Source: DATARH01 sp963705325
GTDB taxonomy: Bacteria; Pseudomonadota; Alphaproteobacteria; ATCC43930; CGMCC-115725
Direction: 5' to 3'
Length of the DNA: 64,000 bases
NCBI GenBank assembly: GCA_963705325.1
Contig: OY970069.1
Span: forward strand, 1,054,001-1,118,000
Part shown: piece after piece, positions 62,072 through 64,000 of the stretch
Numbering within the stretch: position 1 is the first letter of the stretch
Layout of the letters: each line of letters begins with the position of its first letter
Translations under genes and position numbers: made by a program
The notes under the pieces: generated by a model
What the model saw: the letters and a program-made list of their open reading frames with translations, nothing else
Database searches by the model: none
What the model was told of the DNA's origin: nothing

Positions 62072-62827
62072 ATGGCTTCGAACGGCAAGGTTGCGCTCGT
62101 CACCGGCGGCGGCAGCGGCATCGGCAAGGCGTCGGCGTTGGCGCTGGCGCGCGAGGGTTTCGCGGTGGTCGTCGCCGGGCGCCGCCCGGAGCCGCTCAAC
62201 GCCGTCGTCGCCGAGATCGAAGGCCTGCAGGGCAAGGCGCTCGGCGTGCCGTGCGATGTCAGCGACCCGGCCTCGGTCGAGGCGCTGTTCGCCGCGACCA
62301 AGGCCAAGTTCGGCCGGCTCGATGTCCTCTTCAACAATGCCGGGTTCGGCGCCGCTGGGCTCATCGAAGACCTGCCGTTCGACAAGTGGATGGGGGTCGT
62401 CGGCTCGATCGTCAACGGCACGTTTTTGTGCACGCAGCAGGCGTTCCGGATGATGAAGGAACAGAAGCCGATGGGCGGCCGCATCATCAACAACGGCTCG
62501 ATCTCGGCGCATGTGCCCAGGCCCAATTCGATCGCCTACACCACCGCCAAGCACGCGGTGACCGGCCTTACCAAATCGACCTCGCTCGACGGCCGCAAAT
62601 ACGACATCTCGTGCAGCCAGATCGATGTCGGCAACGCGCTCACCGAGATGACCCAGCGGATGACCCGCGGCGTGCAGCAGGCCAATGGCGAGACGGTGAT
62701 CGAACCGACGATGGACGTGGAGAACGTCGCCCGCTCGGTGGTGCTGTGCGCCACCGTGACGCCCGAGGCGAACATCCAGTTCCTGACCGTGATGGCGACC
62801 AAGATGCCGTTTGTCGGGCGGGGCTAG
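62072..62827 (+). CDS. Short-chain dehydrogenase/reductase
   Basis: A 251-residue classical SDR. TGGGSGIG (11-18), NNAG (88-91), the serine in NGSIS (about 143), Tyr156 and Lys160 (YTTAK) are all in place. Arg37 and Arg38 (AGRRPEP) after the second strand suggest NADP use. AGGAGG lies 11 bases before ATG 62072; the longer upstream frame has no homology. It is downstream of the palindromic array and converges with the ABC permease gene. Confidence 0.9.
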   Translation: MASNGKVALVTGGGSGIGKASALALAREGFAVVVAGRRPEPLNAVVAEIEGLQGKALGVPCDVSDPASVEALFAATKAKFGRLDVLFNNAGFGAAGLIEDLPFDKWMGVVGSIVNGTFLCTQQAFRMMKEQKPMGGRIINNGSISAHVPRPNSIAYTTAKHAVTGLTKSTSLDGRKYDISCSQIDVGNALTEMTQRMTRGVQQANGETVIEPTMDVENVARSVVLCATVTPEANIQFLTVMATKMPFVGRG

Positions 62828-62830
62828 ACG

Positions 62831-63649
62831 CTACTCGTCGCCCTCGCCCGCGGCGCTTTCGTGCCAGCGGCGCAGGATCAGGCGCGAGAGCTGGTCGGTC
62901 GCCAGATAGATGATGACGCCGGTCAGCGACAACAGGAACAGCGCGGCGAAGAGCCGCGCGGTCAATAGCCGGTACTGCGCTTCGAGGATGCGGTAGGCGA
63001 GGCCGGTCTCGGCCCCGCCGGTGCCGGCGACGAACTCGGCGGCGACCGCGCCGATCAGCGCCAGCCCGCCGCTGATCCTGACCCCGGTGAGGAAATAGGG
63101 CAGCGCCGTCGGCATGCGCAACAGCCAGAGCGTGCGCCAGCGCGAGGCGCCGTAGAGCCGGAACAGCGCGAGCAGGTTGCGGTCGGCGCTGTTGAGTCCG
63201 GCGGTGGTGTTGGCGACGATCGGGAAAAAGGCGACGATCCAGGCGCAGACCAGGAGGGCGATCATCGGGTGATCGTCACTGCCCATCGCCTTGCTCGCCA
63301 CATGAACCCAGATGATGAGCAGCGGCGCGATCGCGATGAGCGGCGTCACCTGCAGGATGACGACGTACGGAAAAAAGCTGATCTCGACCAGCCGCGACAG
63401 CGAGAACAGCACCGCGATGAGCCCGCCGACCAGCACCGCCGCGGCGAGCGCCAGCAGCGTCACCTCCAAGGTGAACCACAACGAACCCAACAGGCTGGGC
63501 CCATCCGCCCATAGGCTTTCGACGACTTCGCCCGGGGTCGGCAGCACATAGGGCTTCATCGCGAAAAACCAAACGACCAACGCCCATAGCGCGACAAAGA
63601 CCACGCCGACCGCGACAGGCCCGATGACGCGAACCGCCAGACGGTTCAT
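62831..63649 (-). CDS. ABC transporter permease (NitT/TauT type)
   Basis: A 272-residue permease with about six helices. The EAA-like loop is seen in LFRLYGASRWRTLWLLRMPT and PYFLTGVRISGGLALIGAVA, the standard ATPase-contact motif of NitT/TauT-type systems that take up nitrate, sulfonates, pyrimidines or thiamine precursors. The start ATG 63649 overlaps the ATPase stop as ATGA. The substrate-binding protein is not in the window. Confidence 0.9.
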   Translation of the reverse strand: MNRLAVRVIGPVAVGVVFVALWALVVWFFAMKPYVLPTPGEVVESLWADGPSLLGSLWFTLEVTLLALAAAVLVGGLIAVLFSLSRLVEISFFPYVVILQVTPLIAIAPLLIIWVHVASKAMGSDDHPMIALLVCAWIVAFFPIVANTTAGLNSADRNLLALFRLYGASRWRTLWLLRMPTALPYFLTGVRISGGLALIGAVAAEFVAGTGGAETGLAYRILEAQYRLLTARLFAALFLLSLTGVIIYLATDQLSRLILRRWHESAAGEGDE

Positions 63650-64000
63650 GCCGCCGCCATCGCCTTGCCGAGCGCCGTCGAAACGCAATCGCACATCGCG
63701 ACGTATTCGGACGAGGAACGGGTGGCGCGGGTGCGTGGATGCGGCAGATCGACCGGGAGGTCGGCGCTGATGCGGCCGGGGCGCGCGGTCATCACCGCGA
63801 TCCGCGTCGAGAGATAGACCGACTCGAAGACGCTGTGAGTGACGAAGAGGATCGTCGGCCGCCGTTCCTCCCAGAGCCGCAGCAGATCGTCGTTGAGCGC
63901 GAGCCGGGTGATCTCGTCGAGCGCCGCGAACGGCTCGTCGAGCAGCAGCAGATCGGGATCGGTGACGAGGGCGCGCGCGATCGACACGCGCATTCGCATC
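63646..64000 (-). CDS. ABC transporter ATP-binding protein, C-terminal part (continues beyond window)
   Basis: The last 117 residues of an ATPase: the end of the signature loop (RMRVSIARAL), Walker B (LLLLDEPFAALDE), the switch histidine (FVTHSVFES) and ADLPVDLPHPRTRAT, typical of NitT/TauT and SsuB/TauB ATPases. The 5' part lies outside the window. Translationally coupled to the permease gene that follows. Confidence 0.92.
   Translation of the reverse strand, partial: MRMRVSIARALVTDPDLLLLDEPFAALDEITRLALNDDLLRLWEERRPTILFVTHSVFESVYLSTRIAVMTARPGRISADLPVDLPHPRTRATRSSSEYVAMCDCVSTALGKAMAAA

Overview
The window looks like chromosomal DNA of a GC-rich alphaproteobacterium (my impression of base composition is mid-60s % G+C; not computed). 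Pointers are an endonuclease-type MutL, a SecF of the alphaproteobacterial type, a short XRE regulator, many CoA-linked catabolic enzymes, a NitT/TauT-type ABC transporter, a TAXI-type solute-binding protein, and dispersed imperfect palindromes built on TCATTGCGAG...CTCGCAATGA. I cannot name the genus. I saw no rRNA gene, convincing tRNA gene or CRISPR array.

Region by region. 0-4 kb: the start of an SDR gene, a HAD phosphatase, a ferredoxin and ferredoxin reductase pair and a divergent amidohydrolase; the last three are broken by several frameshifts. 3.7-6.4 kb: DMT transporter and mutL. 6.5-15.8 kb: flavin monooxygenase-like protein; a minus-strand operon of molybdopterin oxidoreductase, enolase-superfamily dehydratase and SDR; msrQ with two exported paralogues; an SMP-30 lactonase. 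15.9-21.7 kb: cupins, a TAXI protein, an NQO-type reductase, a zinc alcohol dehydrogenase and a 3-oxoacid CoA-transferase pair. 21.7-28.1 kb: a minus-strand operon of two DUF1800 proteins, one DUF1501 protein and a frameshifted M3 peptidase. 28.2-30.4 kb: enoyl-CoA hydratase, MaoC hydratase and CitE-like lyase. 30.5-33.5 kb: small hypothetical proteins, a stray TauD 3' remnant and an orphan secF. 33.5-46.4 kb: TauD dioxygenase, two ThDP enzymes plus a truncated copy of one, a 31-residue membrane protein, a LysR regulator facing a double cupin, amidohydrolase, TerB, a luciferase-like oxidoreductase, an MNT/HEPN module with a gutted HEPN half, a TauE permease and a GlxA-type regulator. 46.5-50.5 kb: an 1147-residue Ig-repeat autotransporter and an XRE regulator. 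50.8-59 kb: sugar-acid dehydratase, CaiB CoA-transferase, serine hydrolase, amidase, GNAT acetyltransferase, outer-membrane barrel and a second luciferase-like oxidoreductase. 59-64 kb: a locally AT-richer patch, a complete IS5-family element with a 4-bp target duplication, ogt, a palindromic array before an SDR gene, and the end of an ABC transporter operon.

Together the genes describe a heterotroph that takes up and breaks down small organic and sugar acids, esters, amides and CoA thioesters. Most genes sit in short operons separated by dispersed repeats. The more unusual content is the Ig-repeat autotransporter with an OmpA-like tail, the gutted HEPN partner, gene remnants (TauD tail, ThDP head), and the co-varying palindromic array. 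Frameshifts concentrated in otherwise well-conserved genes raise the possibility of sequencing indels and should be settled before any of them is called a pseudogene.
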